Positions 20,952-30,754 of a DNA stretch of 64,000 nucleotides are shown here, in pieces (positions within the stretch are counted from its first letter, which is position 1; each line of letters starts with the position of its first letter). Under the pieces are notes generated by a model. The model saw only the letters and a list, made by a program, of their open reading frames with translations. It searched no databases and was not told the origin of the DNA. Source of the stretch: Arthrobacter echini (GTDB lineage Bacteria > Actinomycetota > Actinomycetes > Actinomycetales > Micrococcaceae); contig NZ_SSWH01000001.1 in assembly GCF_004803505.1 (NCBI RefSeq), positions 62,001-126,000 on the forward strand, in the 5' to 3' direction. The translations under genes were made by a program, and so were the position numbers.

Positions 20952-22448
20952 GTGAGCGTCCTGAGAATCGATACCGACAGGTACGTGGAGGCAGCCGGCC
21001 TCGAGTGCGCCGCCGGGCACGGGATCTCCGCTGCCGCACGCATGGCGGAGACCAGTCTGTACCAGAGCTCCGGAATGGCCGGGTGGGATGCCATGGGAGC
21101 GCAGTGGGCGGCATCCTATGATCCTGTCGCCGCCGAGGTCCTCGTGGCCTGCCACGAACTCGCCATGGCGTCATCGGACTCGGCGCTGGCACTGACGCTG
21201 GCCGCGGGTCGGTACATCAGCGCAGAACACGTGGCGTCCATGGGGCTGAGCGCCTTCTTCACGCCGCCCTCACCAGCCCCTGTCGCAGAGGGAACCGGGG
21301 CCGGTCTCCCCTCTGCCGGTGCACCCACCCCCGGGTGGCCGCCGGTGTCCTGGGACATCATCGCCGGGATCGCGGGAGTCGTGTGGCCGGCAGGCGATCC
21401 GGACCTCCTCCGGCGCGCCGGAGCCGCCTGGACGAAACTCGCCGACGACATCGAGGCGGCCGTCGGCGGACCGGCCGCAGGAGCGCTGAGTGCCATCAGC
21501 ACCCTGCAGTCGGAGGACCTCGCGCTGTTCCATGAACGCAGTGTCGTGGTCCGGCACTCCGCAGCGCTGATCGCACAGACCTGCCGGGACATCGCCGCGG
21601 GGTGCGAGGCGCTGGCAGCAGCGGTCGAGACGGCGCATCAGGAGCTGATCGACGAGACGGAGGCGTTCGCTCTCGAGTGCGCAACCCTTGCAGCCGTCGG
21701 CATCGGGTTCAGCTTCCTGACGCTCGGAGGCTCCGCCGCCATCACCTCACTCGTGGGCGCCGCCAGAACCGCGCAGATGGTGGCGCGTGTGCACGCGGTG
21801 CTCTCCCGCCTCTCGTTCATCGCCCGGACCGCAGCGGTTGTGGGGACACGGCTGCCCGGCACTGCTCGACTCACGAGGGGGTTGCGGATGCTCACCGGGC
21901 AATCGGCGGGCCTGCGACCAGCGCTCCTGCCGACCACTCGGGTCTTCGGGCGATCCCCTGGCGTCGGCGCGTCGTCGAGCCCCCTCTCACGCCTGGCACC
22001 GGCCGTGAGGGTCCTCAGTCCCATCGGTACGGCGGGACTGAGGGTCCTCGATTCCAGGGCTGTCTCCGTCGCCCTCTCCAGTCCTGCAGCCCTGCTGCGC
22101 GGACAGCTGTCGCTCCCGGTGCGCCGCTCGCTGCTGGGCTCCGGAGCCGTCAAGGGAAGTGCCTCCGACCAGGTCTTCGCCCTGCTCCGGCAGAAAGGGG
22201 TCGCCTCACCCCTCGTCCCGGCGGCCGAGACCGCGGTCAGGACGAAGGACCGACTCGATACCGTGCGCGGGCTCGCAGCACTTCCCGGATCCCTGAGGGA
22301 ACGCTATGGCCCGGTCACCGTCGAAACCGCCTCTGTGCGGGGGTCGGGCCCCGGGCGGCTCACAATGGGGCGGGCATCTCCCGTGACCGGTCCCAGGGCC
22401 GCGTCCAGCCCAGCTGCTCGAACATCTCGTCCAGCAGCATCGCCGTGA
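20952..22448 (+). CDS. ESX/WXG100-like secreted-protein homologue without recognisable toxin domain
   Basis: 498 residues of unknown function. Residues 1-100 are helical with SSGMAGWDAMGAQWAASYDP near 39-58, a motif found in actinobacterial WXG100-like proteins. Residues 133-240 (SWDIIAGIAGVVWPAGDPDLLRRAGAAW) resemble the N-terminal domain of CpnT-type and other polymorphic toxins exported by type VII secretion. A hydrophobic stretch (AAVGIGFSFLTLGGSAAIT) follows near 247-265; the rest is Ser/Arg/Ala rich with no enzymatic motif. The last 29 codons run antisense into the NUDIX gene, so the C-terminal toxin module is probably missing or eroded. No immunity gene or ESX genes are nearby. GTG start with GGGAAGG upstream. 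Confidence 0.75.
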   Translation: MSVLRIDTDRYVEAAGLECAAGHGISAAARMAETSLYQSSGMAGWDAMGAQWAASYDPVAAEVLVACHELAMASSDSALALTLAAGRYISAEHVASMGLSAFFTPPSPAPVAEGTGAGLPSAGAPTPGWPPVSWDIIAGIAGVVWPAGDPDLLRRAGAAWTKLADDIEAAVGGPAAGALSAISTLQSEDLALFHERSVVVRHSAALIAQTCRDIAAGCEALAAAVETAHQELIDETEAFALECATLAAVGIGFSFLTLGGSAAITSLVGAARTAQMVARVHAVLSRLSFIARTAAVVGTRLPGTARLTRGLRMLTGQSAGLRPALLPTTRVFGRSPGVGASSSPLSRLAPAVRVLSPIGTAGLRVLDSRAVSVALSSPAALLRGQLSLPVRRSLLGSGAVKGSASDQVFALLRQKGVASPLVPAAETAVRTKDRLDTVRGLAALPGSLRERYGPVTVETASVRGSGPGRLTMGRASPVTGPRAASSPAARTSRPAASP

Positions 22449-23043
22449 ACCCCCAGATCACCGCGTCCTCCGTCAGGAAAGCCGGCGTCCTGCTCACGAA
22501 TCCGTCGCGGCGGACGACGGCGGTGCGCCGGTACGCGGGATCGAGCAGTCTGCTCACCGGGCACCGGAAGACGAGCTCGGACTCGGCGCTGTCCACGGCA
22601 TGGACGGGGGACTGCTCGGACCACCATCCGAGGACCGGGGTGACCATGAAGTTGCTCACCGGCAACCCGACGGCCGGCAGCAGGCCGAGAATCTCTATGC
22701 CGTCGGGGTCCAGCCCGGTCTCCTCCTGCGCCTCGCGCAGTGCTGCCGCGCCCTCATCCGCATCGCCGTCGTCGATGGCTCCGCCCGGAAAGGCAACCTG
22801 GCCGGGATGGTTCGACAGGGAGCTCGCCCGCACCACGAACAGGATGTCGAGGTCGTCGGGGGCCGCGTCCGGCACCGGTCCGGCCGGATCATCGCGCCGG
22901 TCCCCCAGCAGGATCAGCACAGCGGCCTTCCTGCTCCTTGCCGGATCGAAGCGGGCGAACTGCCAGCCGTCGGGCCGCGGGGGCGCCGCTCGCTGGAACG
23001 TCCTGGCGTGCAGCCAGGCCACGAGCTGGGCATAGGCGCTCAT
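22360..23043 (-). CDS. NUDIX hydrolase, CoA-pyrophosphatase type
   Basis: 227 residues with a clear Nudix box: GGAIDDGDADEGAAALREAQEETGL contains the G-x5-E-x7-REUxEExGU pattern, with QVAFPGG just before it as in the CoA diphosphatase (NudL/YeaB) subgroup. Such enzymes cleave coenzyme A or its derivatives to 4'-phosphopantetheine and adenosine 3',5'-bisphosphate. The ATG at 23043 has AGGGGGA about 8 nt upstream; the ATG at 23091 has none. It lies just downstream of nth in the same direction, the same pairing seen in mycobacteria (Rv3674c-Rv3672c region). Confidence 0.9.
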   Translation of the reverse strand: MSAYAQLVAWLHARTFQRAAPPRPDGWQFARFDPARSRKAAVLILLGDRRDDPAGPVPDAAPDDLDILFVVRASSLSNHPGQVAFPGGAIDDGDADEGAAALREAQEETGLDPDGIEILGLLPAVGLPVSNFMVTPVLGWWSEQSPVHAVDSAESELVFRCPVSRLLDPAYRRTAVVRRDGFVSRTPAFLTEDAVIWGFTAMLLDEMFEQLGWTRPWDRSREMPAPL

Positions 23044-23094
23044 CGGCGCATCCCCCTGCCGCGCGCGCCGCCCGTCATGACCGGGAACCATGGG

Positions 23095-23934
23095 TCACGC
23101 ACCCAGACCGTACCCCGCCGCGCGTAGTTCCGCCCTGGTCCGACCTGCCCGCATGAGCTCGAGCAGTTCTTCCCTTCCTGGTGCCAGCTCGTACTTGAGG
23201 AGCTTCGCAGCCTTCACCGGGTCGGTCTCGCCCTCGCCGTAGGAGGGGCAGAGGGCTGCGACGGGGCAGGCACCGCAGGCGGGCTTCCTGGCATGGCAGA
23301 CGCGCCGACCGTGGAAGATCACCCGGTGCGAGAGCATGGTGTGGTCCTTGCGCTCGAAGAGGACCGCGACATCCCGTTCCACCTGCACCGGATCGGTGGA
23401 GGACGTCCAGCGGAAGCGGCGGGCGAGGCGACCGAAGTGCGTGTCGACGGTGATTCCCGGAACACCGAAGGCATTCCCGAGGACCACATTCGCGGTCTTC
23501 CTGCCGACGCCGGGGAGCGTCACCAGGTCATCGAGCCGACCCGGGACCACGCCGTCGAACTCGTCGACGACGCGCCGGGACAACGCCAGGAGACTGGCGG
23601 CTTTCGCCCGGTAGAAGCCCGTGGGGCGGATGATCTCCTGCAGTTCGGCCTCCTGCGCCTCGGACAGGGCCCGGGCATCGGGATACCGATCGAACAGGGC
23701 CGGTGTCGTGAGATTGACCCGCACGTCGGTGGTCTGCGCCGACAGCACCGTTGCGACCAGGAGCTCGAACGGATTCCGGAAGTCGAGCTCGGCCACGGCG
23801 TAGGGGTAGCTCTCCGCCAGTGTCCGGTTGATCTTCCGCGCCCGGCGCTTGAGCGCCGTTGCGGACTCCTCCGTCGGCGCACCGCGCTCCGTGCTACGCC
23901 CTGCTCGATCTGCTCGATCTGCTGCCACGCACAC
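23095..23934 (-). CDS. nth: Endonuclease III (DNA glycosylase/AP lyase)
   Basis: Base excision repair enzyme for oxidised pyrimidines. The helix-hairpin-helix [13 protein letters not shown] carries the catalytic Lys146, and the catalytic Asp164 is in [11 protein letters not shown]. The C-terminal [4Fe-4S] cluster motif C-x6-C-x2-C-x5-C is present at residues 213-229. Length is 279 with a 30-residue N-terminal extension of low conservation. Translation probably starts at GTG 23934 or 23928, which follow an AGGAGGAG sequence; no ATG is available near the conserved start. Confidence 0.95.
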   Translation of the reverse strand: MCVAADRADRAGRSTERGAPTEESATALKRRARKINRTLAESYPYAVAELDFRNPFELLVATVLSAQTTDVRVNLTTPALFDRYPDARALSEAQEAELQEIIRPTGFYRAKAASLLALSRRVVDEFDGVVPGRLDDLVTLPGVGRKTANVVLGNAFGVPGITVDTHFGRLARRFRWTSSTDPVQVERDVAVLFERKDHTMLSHRVIFHGRRVCHARKPACGACPVAALCPSYGEGETDPVKAAKLLKYELAPGREELLELMRAGRTRAELRAAGYGLGA

Positions 23935-23990
23935 ATCTCCTCCTGGGCCGCCCCGCTGGTCGTGCTGTTCCCGGCCGGGCCGGCCGACAT

Positions 23991-25313
23991 TCAGTCGCGG
24001 GGAGCGCGCTCGATGTTGCGCAGGTCCTGCAGGATGCCGACCATCCCGGAGCGCTTGTCCTGGACCAGGAACTCGCTGCCCCTGTCCTCGATGCCCACTT
24101 CCCAGTCACCGGGCTCGAGGACGAAGAGCTCCTGGCCGCTCTGCTCGTCCACCACCGGGCGCGGAGACCCGACGGCGAACCAGAACGCCTCCACGACAGG
24201 CTCTTCGTCCTGCGCTGAGCGGGTCGCGGTGATCGTCTCCCTGCGCTCCGTCCGCCGGGCAGGAGCATCCGTGGCGTCGCCGGCTGCCTGGCGAGCAGCC
24301 GGTGCCTCCTCGGACGACGAGCTCGAGGCGCCGGTCGTCGAGGTGTCCGCCGTGCGCTCGTCGGCCAAGCTGACGTCGTCGTCGTCCTGCTGCGAACGCG
24401 ATGTCACCGCGTGGGCTCCGTCCGCGCGGCTCCTCACACTGCCGTCGGACGGTTCGGTGCCGTCCTGGTAGTCACTGGCCTGATAGTCACTGGCCCGGTA
24501 GCCACCAGCCTCGTCAGGGTCGATCCCGGACTGCCCTGCGGTCGCCTCTCCGGCACCCACCGCCCCGGCTCCCGCTGCCCCGTACAGACCGGCGCCGTTC
24601 TGGTGGACCGGAGCGGCTGCAGGATTGATCCGCTCCACGTCGGGACGCGGACCCGACACTGTCGCGCCGGAATCCCGGACGGCGGAGGACGTGCTGAAGA
24701 ACTCGGGTGAGGCATCGATCACGGGCTCGGCCGAGGGAGCCGAGGACTCGAGGGAAGGCTTCGCCGGACGTGGCCGGGCCTGCGTGATGGGTCGTGCGAG
24801 CCGATGGGCAGGCACCTCGGGCCGCTCGAGGAAGTCGTTCCTGATTACGGGCAGGAAGGGTCCGAAGATGGTCGCCGCGAGCAGCGCCAGCGATCCGATG
24901 AGCGCCACCAGTGGCCCGGGGCCGAAGAGGGTGGCGGTCTGCAGGAAGAAGAAGGCCGCGGCGAGCACCGCGGCGACGGACGCGAACTGATCGACCGACA
25001 GGGACCCGACGCGCAGCCCGGACTTGCCCATGCGCCGTGCGGCGAGGAGTGCGCACGCCGCCACGGGAACAAGGATGCCGATCCCGACGAAGAACAGGGG
25101 CACGGTGTTCCAGAAGTTGACGTAGCCGAGCACGCCGTTGATGAAGGGCAGCAACGTCCCGATGAACACGAGGAGCACCCCACCGCCGAACACGACCTCG
25201 CGCAGCGTGAAGGGACCGAGAAGTGCCTTGCTCGGCCCGGTGGACCTGCGCTCCTGAGAGTCGGCGTCGTCCTCCGCGAAGCCGTCCTGCGTCCCCCTGG
25301 ATGTCTGGCTCAT
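23991..25313 (-). CDS. Conserved membrane protein of unknown function
   Basis: 440 residues. After a charged N-terminus of about 40 residues there are four hydrophobic helices ([60 protein letters not shown] and [21 protein letters not shown]). A low-complexity linker of about 190 residues rich in Asp, Ser and Ala, containing tandem ASDYQ units, follows. The final 60 residues form a conserved-looking domain ([33 protein letters not shown]). No family was recognised. The ATG has CGGGAG at good spacing. It is upstream of nth by 56 bp on the same strand, so cotranscription is possible. Confidence 0.8.
   Translation of the reverse strand: MSQTSRGTQDGFAEDDADSQERRSTGPSKALLGPFTLREVVFGGGVLLVFIGTLLPFINGVLGYVNFWNTVPLFFVGIGILVPVAACALLAARRMGKSGLRVGSLSVDQFASVAAVLAAAFFFLQTATLFGPGPLVALIGSLALLAATIFGPFLPVIRNDFLERPEVPAHRLARPITQARPRPAKPSLESSAPSAEPVIDASPEFFSTSSAVRDSGATVSGPRPDVERINPAAAPVHQNGAGLYGAAGAGAVGAGEATAGQSGIDPDEAGGYRASDYQASDYQDGTEPSDGSVRSRADGAHAVTSRSQQDDDDVSLADERTADTSTTGASSSSSEEAPAARQAAGDATDAPARRTERRETITATRSAQDEEPVVEAFWFAVGSPRPVVDEQSGQELFVLEPGDWEVGIEDRGSEFLVQDKRSGMVGILQDLRNIERAPRD
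24465..24509 (-). repeat. Three tandem 15-bp units inside the membrane-protein gene
   Basis: Units at 24465-24479, 24480-24494 and 24495-24509. The first two differ at one base; the third is more diverged. On the minus strand they encode the repeated ASDYQ pentapeptide in the disordered linker. Confidence 0.75.
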
Positions 25314-25657
25314 GGTGTACTCCCGTTCATTGCACGTCTTGTCGCCGGCCCGCCGCGAAAACCGGCGTCGGTCTCCTGCATCCACCCTAGTCACCGCCCA
25401 CCGCCTTCTCCACCACACGATGCCCACGCAGTTCCATGGCCGCGGCTGTGGAACCGGTGCCGCTCGCCGCACGATCATGGCACTTCGGCCCTGTCATGTG
25501 AGCCGGGGCACACATCAGCGGGAAGGAATCGCTAGTGTTCCTCAGGAGAGCGGGGAGTGCGGCGTATCGTCGTACCACCGAACGCCCTGTCCGGCAGGAC
25601 GAACACCAGCCAGGACCAACACCAGCGAAACGTCACACGTCACCAAAGGGGAAGACC
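25314..25657. other. 344-bp divergent intergenic region between membrane protein and acs
   Basis: Holds the promoters of both divergent genes. A TAGTGT hexamer at 25533-25538 could be the -10 of acs, with a leader of about 115 nt, but no good -35 is seen. The 80 bp before acs are rich in short A/C/G-rich repeats (ccag, aacaccag). No conserved ORF, RNA gene or strong palindrome was found. Crp-type regulation of acs is common in this group, but no convincing TGTGA-N6-TCACA site is present. Confidence 0.4.
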
Positions 25658-27616
<1,959 letters not shown>

Positions 27617-27628
27617 GGCTGGCGCGGA

Positions 27629-27664
27629 CACGAAGGGCCCCCGCACCAGCGGGGGCCCTTCGTG
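27629..27664. terminator. Bidirectional terminator between acs and ohr
   Basis: A perfect 16-bp stem (27629-27644 with 27649-27664) around a 4-nt ACCA loop, very GC rich, located 12 bp after the acs stop and 17 bp after the stop of the convergent ohr gene. A classical Rho-independent hairpin with only a weak T-tract, as usual in high-GC actinobacteria. Confidence 0.9.
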
Positions 27665-27681
27665 CAGTCACAGGAGGAGAA

Positions 27682-28104
27682 TCAGCCGACCGTGGCGTCG
27701 ACGGTGACCTCGATGTTGCCGCGCGTGGCGTTGGAGTACGGGCACACCTGATGCGCCTGCTCCACGAGCTCGTCCGCGGTTTCCTGGTCCACCCCGCCGA
27801 TCTCTGCGTGGAGTGCGACGGAGAGCTGGAATCCACCCGCGTCAGTGGGGTTGACCCCGACTTCCGCGGTCACTGCGGAGTCGCTGATCTTCGCCTTGCT
27901 GCGCCTGGCGACGACCTTCAGCGCGCTGTGGAAGCAGGCCGCATAGCCGACGGCGAAGAGCTGCTCCGGGTTCGTGGCGCCACCTGCGCCCCCCATCTCC
28001 TTGGGAACGGCCAGATCGACGACGAGCTGTCCGTCGTCGCTGCGTGCCTCGCCGTTGCGTCCGTCGCCGGTAGCCGTTGCAACTGCCGTGTAGAGAGCGC
28101 TCAT
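27682..28104 (-). CDS. ohr: Organic hydroperoxide resistance protein (Ohr/OsmC family)
   Basis: 140 residues. Ohr is a cytosolic thiol peroxidase that reduces organic hydroperoxides using a reactive Cys pair; both are visible, the peroxidatic one in GYAACFHSAL and the resolving one in CPYSNATRGN. The start at ATG 28104 has GGAAGGA 9 nt upstream; the ATG at 28110 would be too close. The gene is divergent from a TetR-type regulator, with a palindrome in the shared promoter region, suggesting control by that regulator rather than by the usual MarR-type OhrR. Confidence 0.94.
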   Translation of the reverse strand: MSALYTAVATATGDGRNGEARSDDGQLVVDLAVPKEMGGAGGATNPEQLFAVGYAACFHSALKVVARRSKAKISDSAVTAEVGVNPTDAGGFQLSVALHAEIGGVDQETADELVEQAHQVCPYSNATRGNIEVTVDATVG

Positions 28105-28152
28105 GAGCATCGATCCTTCCGTCATGGGAGTCTGTCGGCCCCCGGTGCTCTT

Positions 28153-28176
28153 GGTAGACTAACTAGTAACTCTACC
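28153..28176. promoter_or_regulatory. Candidate TetR operator in the ohr/tetR divergent promoter
   Basis: A 24-bp imperfect palindrome: arms GGTAGA and TCTACC flank a central ACTAGT, with 20 of 24 positions symmetric. It lies 48 bp from the ohr start and 26 bp from the regulator start, the expected place for an operator that represses both genes. Confidence 0.6.
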
Positions 28177-28202
28177 GCTATCAAATCCGTCCGAGGAGGA
28201 CG

Positions 28203-28781
28203 ATGACTTCCCTGCCGGTCCGCGAGCGCATCCTCGCCTCAGCATCCGACCTCTTCGAGACGACCAGCATCCGAGCGGTCAGCGCCGATCGGATCATCGC
28301 CGCCGCCGGAACCACCAAGGTCACGTTCTACCGTCACTTCCCCACGAAGGACCACCTCGTGGTGGCGTACCTCGATGCCCACCTGTGTCAACTGCAAGCC
28401 GGTGTAGCAGAGGCTCGGGCCGCGGGCGCTACCGCGTGCCGGACGTTGCTCCAGCTGGCAGAGGTCAATCAGAGCGCCGCGTGCCGGCCGGGGTTTCGCG
28501 GCTGCGTCTTCAACAACGCTGCTGCCGAGTACCCTCTGGCAGGTCACCTGGTGGCTTCCGCCGTCGGACGGTACCGCTCCTGGCTGCGCGAGGTGGTCAC
28601 GGAACTGGTCACCGAACTCGGCGTGGACGATCCCGACTCCGTGGCCCGCCAACTGATCATGCTGCGCGACGGAGCCATGGTCTCCGGCTTCCTGGATGAC
28701 CCCGACTCCCTGGCCGATGTGCTGGTTCCGTCGGGGCGGACGATCCTCGCGGCCCATCTGAGTGCTTCACCTGCCGACTGA
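28203..28781 (+). CDS. TetR/AcrR family transcriptional regulator
   Basis: 192 residues. The N-terminal helix-turn-helix spans about residues 7-52 (ILASASDLFETTSIRAVSADRIIAAAG, then TKVTFYRHFPTKDHL). The C-terminal ligand domain has PGFRGCVFNNAAAEYP, typical of a TetR subgroup with a conserved Cys. Cys residues also occur in HLCQL, ACRTLL and ACRPG, so thiol-based sensing is conceivable. AGGAGGA lies directly before the ATG. Divergence from ohr and the shared palindrome suggest autoregulation and control of ohr; this is inference. Confidence 0.92.
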   Translation: MTSLPVRERILASASDLFETTSIRAVSADRIIAAAGTTKVTFYRHFPTKDHLVVAYLDAHLCQLQAGVAEARAAGATACRTLLQLAEVNQSAACRPGFRGCVFNNAAAEYPLAGHLVASAVGRYRSWLREVVTELVTELGVDDPDSVARQLIMLRDGAMVSGFLDDPDSLADVLVPSGRTILAAHLSASPAD

Positions 28782-28868
28782 TCGGCGCTCCCCGCTGGGA
28801 TGGGGCTCCGCATGTGACGTTGGTCCTGAAAGATGGCCCCACACCGGGGGCGCGAGGACAATATCAGC

Positions 28869-30200
28869 GTGCCCTCAACGATCCAGCAGCCCCAGCCTCC
28901 CGCTTCCACCCCGCGCACGGCGCGCCGTGTCGCCGGCGCCTCCTTCGTCGGTACGTCCCTCGAGTCCTACGACTTCTACGTCTTCGGCACCGCGGCCGCT
29001 CTCGTGTTCAACACCGTCTTCTTCGCCGAGCAGGATCCGCTCGCCGGGACCCTCTCGGCCTTCCTGGTCTTCGCGATGGGATTCGTGGCCCGCCCGCTCG
29101 GCGCCATCATCTTCGGTCACCTCGGGGATCGGATCGGTCGGAAACGCACCCTGATCCTGACCATCACGGTCATGGGGCTGGCGACCGGCACGGTGGGCCT
29201 GCTGCCCGACTACGCCGCCATCGGTATATGGGCGCCGATCATCCTCACGGTGCTCCGGTTGCTGCAGGGCCTGTCCCTGGGAGGCGAGTGGGGTGGGTCC
29301 ATCCTGATCGCCACGGAGCACTCCGACCCGCGCAAGCGTGCCCTGTACGCGTCGATCCCCCAGCTCGGCTCCCCCGTGGGCACCATGCTGGTCTCCGCCG
29401 TCTTCCTGGTCTTAACCATCGCCGCGCCCGAGGCCATGACCACCTGGGGCTGGCGTATCCCGTTCCTGCTCGCCTTCCCGTTCCTCGCCATCGCGATCTA
29501 CCTGCGGGTGGCGATCGACGAGACCCCCGTCTTCCGCTCCACCAGTCAGGCCCGTGCTCTCGCCCGGGTGCCCTTCCTCGAGGTCCTGAAATCCCAGCCC
29601 GTCGCCATCCTCGTGGCCATCGCCTCGGCGGTCCTCGGCGTCGGGTCCTACTTCCTGCTGGTGACGTACACGCAGGCCTACGGCACCGACACCCTCGGCC
29701 TGTCCCGCGAGACTGTGCTGAACGCCGCCCTGGTCGGCTCCGTCCTGCAGCTGATCACCATTCCCGCGTTCGGCTATCTCGCGGTGCGCATCGGCTCGGC
29801 GAAGGTGGTCGCCGGAGGCGCCCTCGGCACGGCACTGATCGCCTTCCCGCTGTACTGGGTGATCAGTATCGCGACCGAGCCGGTGTACATCGCCGCGATC
29901 ATCCTCGGTGGCATCCTCCCCACGGCCAGCTGGGCAGCACTCGGCGGGCTCATGGCCGACATCTTCGAACCCGCGACGGCCTTCACGGCCCTGTCCTTCG
30001 CGTACAGCATCGCCGCGATCATCGCCGGCTTCGCGCCGTCCATCACGCAGAGCTTCGGCATCGCGACCGACGGCGCCTGGTGGCACCCCGGCGTCGTCCT
30101 GGCCGTGATGAGTCTCGTGACCCTCATCGGCGCGCTGGGCGCCGTGTCCCTGCGCTCGCGAACGGCGGCTCCCGCGCACGTCCCTACCCGTGCGGCATAG
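28869..30200 (+). CDS. MFS transporter, metabolite:H+ symporter (MHS) family
   Basis: About 443 residues with 12 predicted membrane helices. The loop between helices 2 and 3 has the MFS signature GHLGDRIGRKRTL, and SLESYDFYVFG near the start is diagnostic of the MHS subfamily (shikimate, proline/betaine, alpha-ketoglutarate carriers). It directly precedes aroQ, so shikimate, quinate or a related acid is a reasonable substrate guess, as in corynebacterial qsu genes, but is not proven. The GTG at 28869 has GAGGA about 11 nt upstream; an in-frame ATG at 28833 would add 12 residues and is the alternative. Confidence 0.9.
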   Translation: MPSTIQQPQPPASTPRTARRVAGASFVGTSLESYDFYVFGTAAALVFNTVFFAEQDPLAGTLSAFLVFAMGFVARPLGAIIFGHLGDRIGRKRTLILTITVMGLATGTVGLLPDYAAIGIWAPIILTVLRLLQGLSLGGEWGGSILIATEHSDPRKRALYASIPQLGSPVGTMLVSAVFLVLTIAAPEAMTTWGWRIPFLLAFPFLAIAIYLRVAIDETPVFRSTSQARALARVPFLEVLKSQPVAILVAIASAVLGVGSYFLLVTYTQAYGTDTLGLSRETVLNAALVGSVLQLITIPAFGYLAVRIGSAKVVAGGALGTALIAFPLYWVISIATEPVYIAAIILGGILPTASWAALGGLMADIFEPATAFTALSFAYSIAAIIAGFAPSITQSFGIATDGAWWHPGVVLAVMSLVTLIGALGAVSLRSRTAAPAHVPTRAA

Positions 30201-30207
30201 TGGGGGC

Positions 30208-30690
30208 ATGAGCCCCCGCACGCCCAGCATCCTCGTGATCAACGGCCCGAACCTGAATCTGCTCGGTAGCAGGGAACCGGACGTCTACGGCACGGAGACG
30301 CTCGACGACGTCGTCCGCCTCGCTTCCGACGCCGCCAGGGCGCAGGGCTGTGCAACGACAACGATGCAGTCCAACCACGAGGGCGAGATCATCGACGCGA
30401 TCCACGCGGCGAGGACGACGGCGGACGGAATCGTGATCAACGCCGGAGCCCTCACCCACACGTCGATCGCGGTCCGGGACGCTCTCGCCGGTGTGGATCT
30501 GCCGGTCGTCGAGGTCCACATCAGCAACGTGCACCGGCGCGAGGAGTTCCGGCACCACTCGTTCATCTCGGCGGTGGCGGACGCCGTGATCGTCGGCGCC
30601 GGGGTGGACGGATACCGGCTCGCAGTGGACCACCTCGCCCGGCAATTGCGCACAGACCGTCCTGACGGAAGAACGCCGACGACGGGGTGA
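30208..30690 (+). CDS. aroQ: Type II 3-dehydroquinate dehydratase
   Basis: 160 residues, a dodecameric shikimate-pathway enzyme that dehydrates 3-dehydroquinate to 3-dehydroshikimate. NGPNLNLLGSREPDVYG holds the catalytic tyrosine; NAGALTHTS and EVHISNVHRREEFRHHS carry the substrate-binding Asn, the catalytic His and an Arg. It starts 7 bp after the MHS transporter stop and is probably cotranscribed with it, so a catabolic (quinate/shikimate) rather than purely biosynthetic role is possible. The ATG at 30208 is preferred to a GTG at 30190, which overlaps the transporter. Confidence 0.95.
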   Translation: MSPRTPSILVINGPNLNLLGSREPDVYGTETLDDVVRLASDAARAQGCATTTMQSNHEGEIIDAIHAARTTADGIVINAGALTHTSIAVRDALAGVDLPVVEVHISNVHRREEFRHHSFISAVADAVIVGAGVDGYRLAVDHLARQLRTDRPDGRTPTTG

Positions 30691-30754
30691 GCCACGTTCC
30701 CCGTGACGCACGCGGGACGCACCGGTGGGAGCGACGATAGGGCACCATGGTGGT

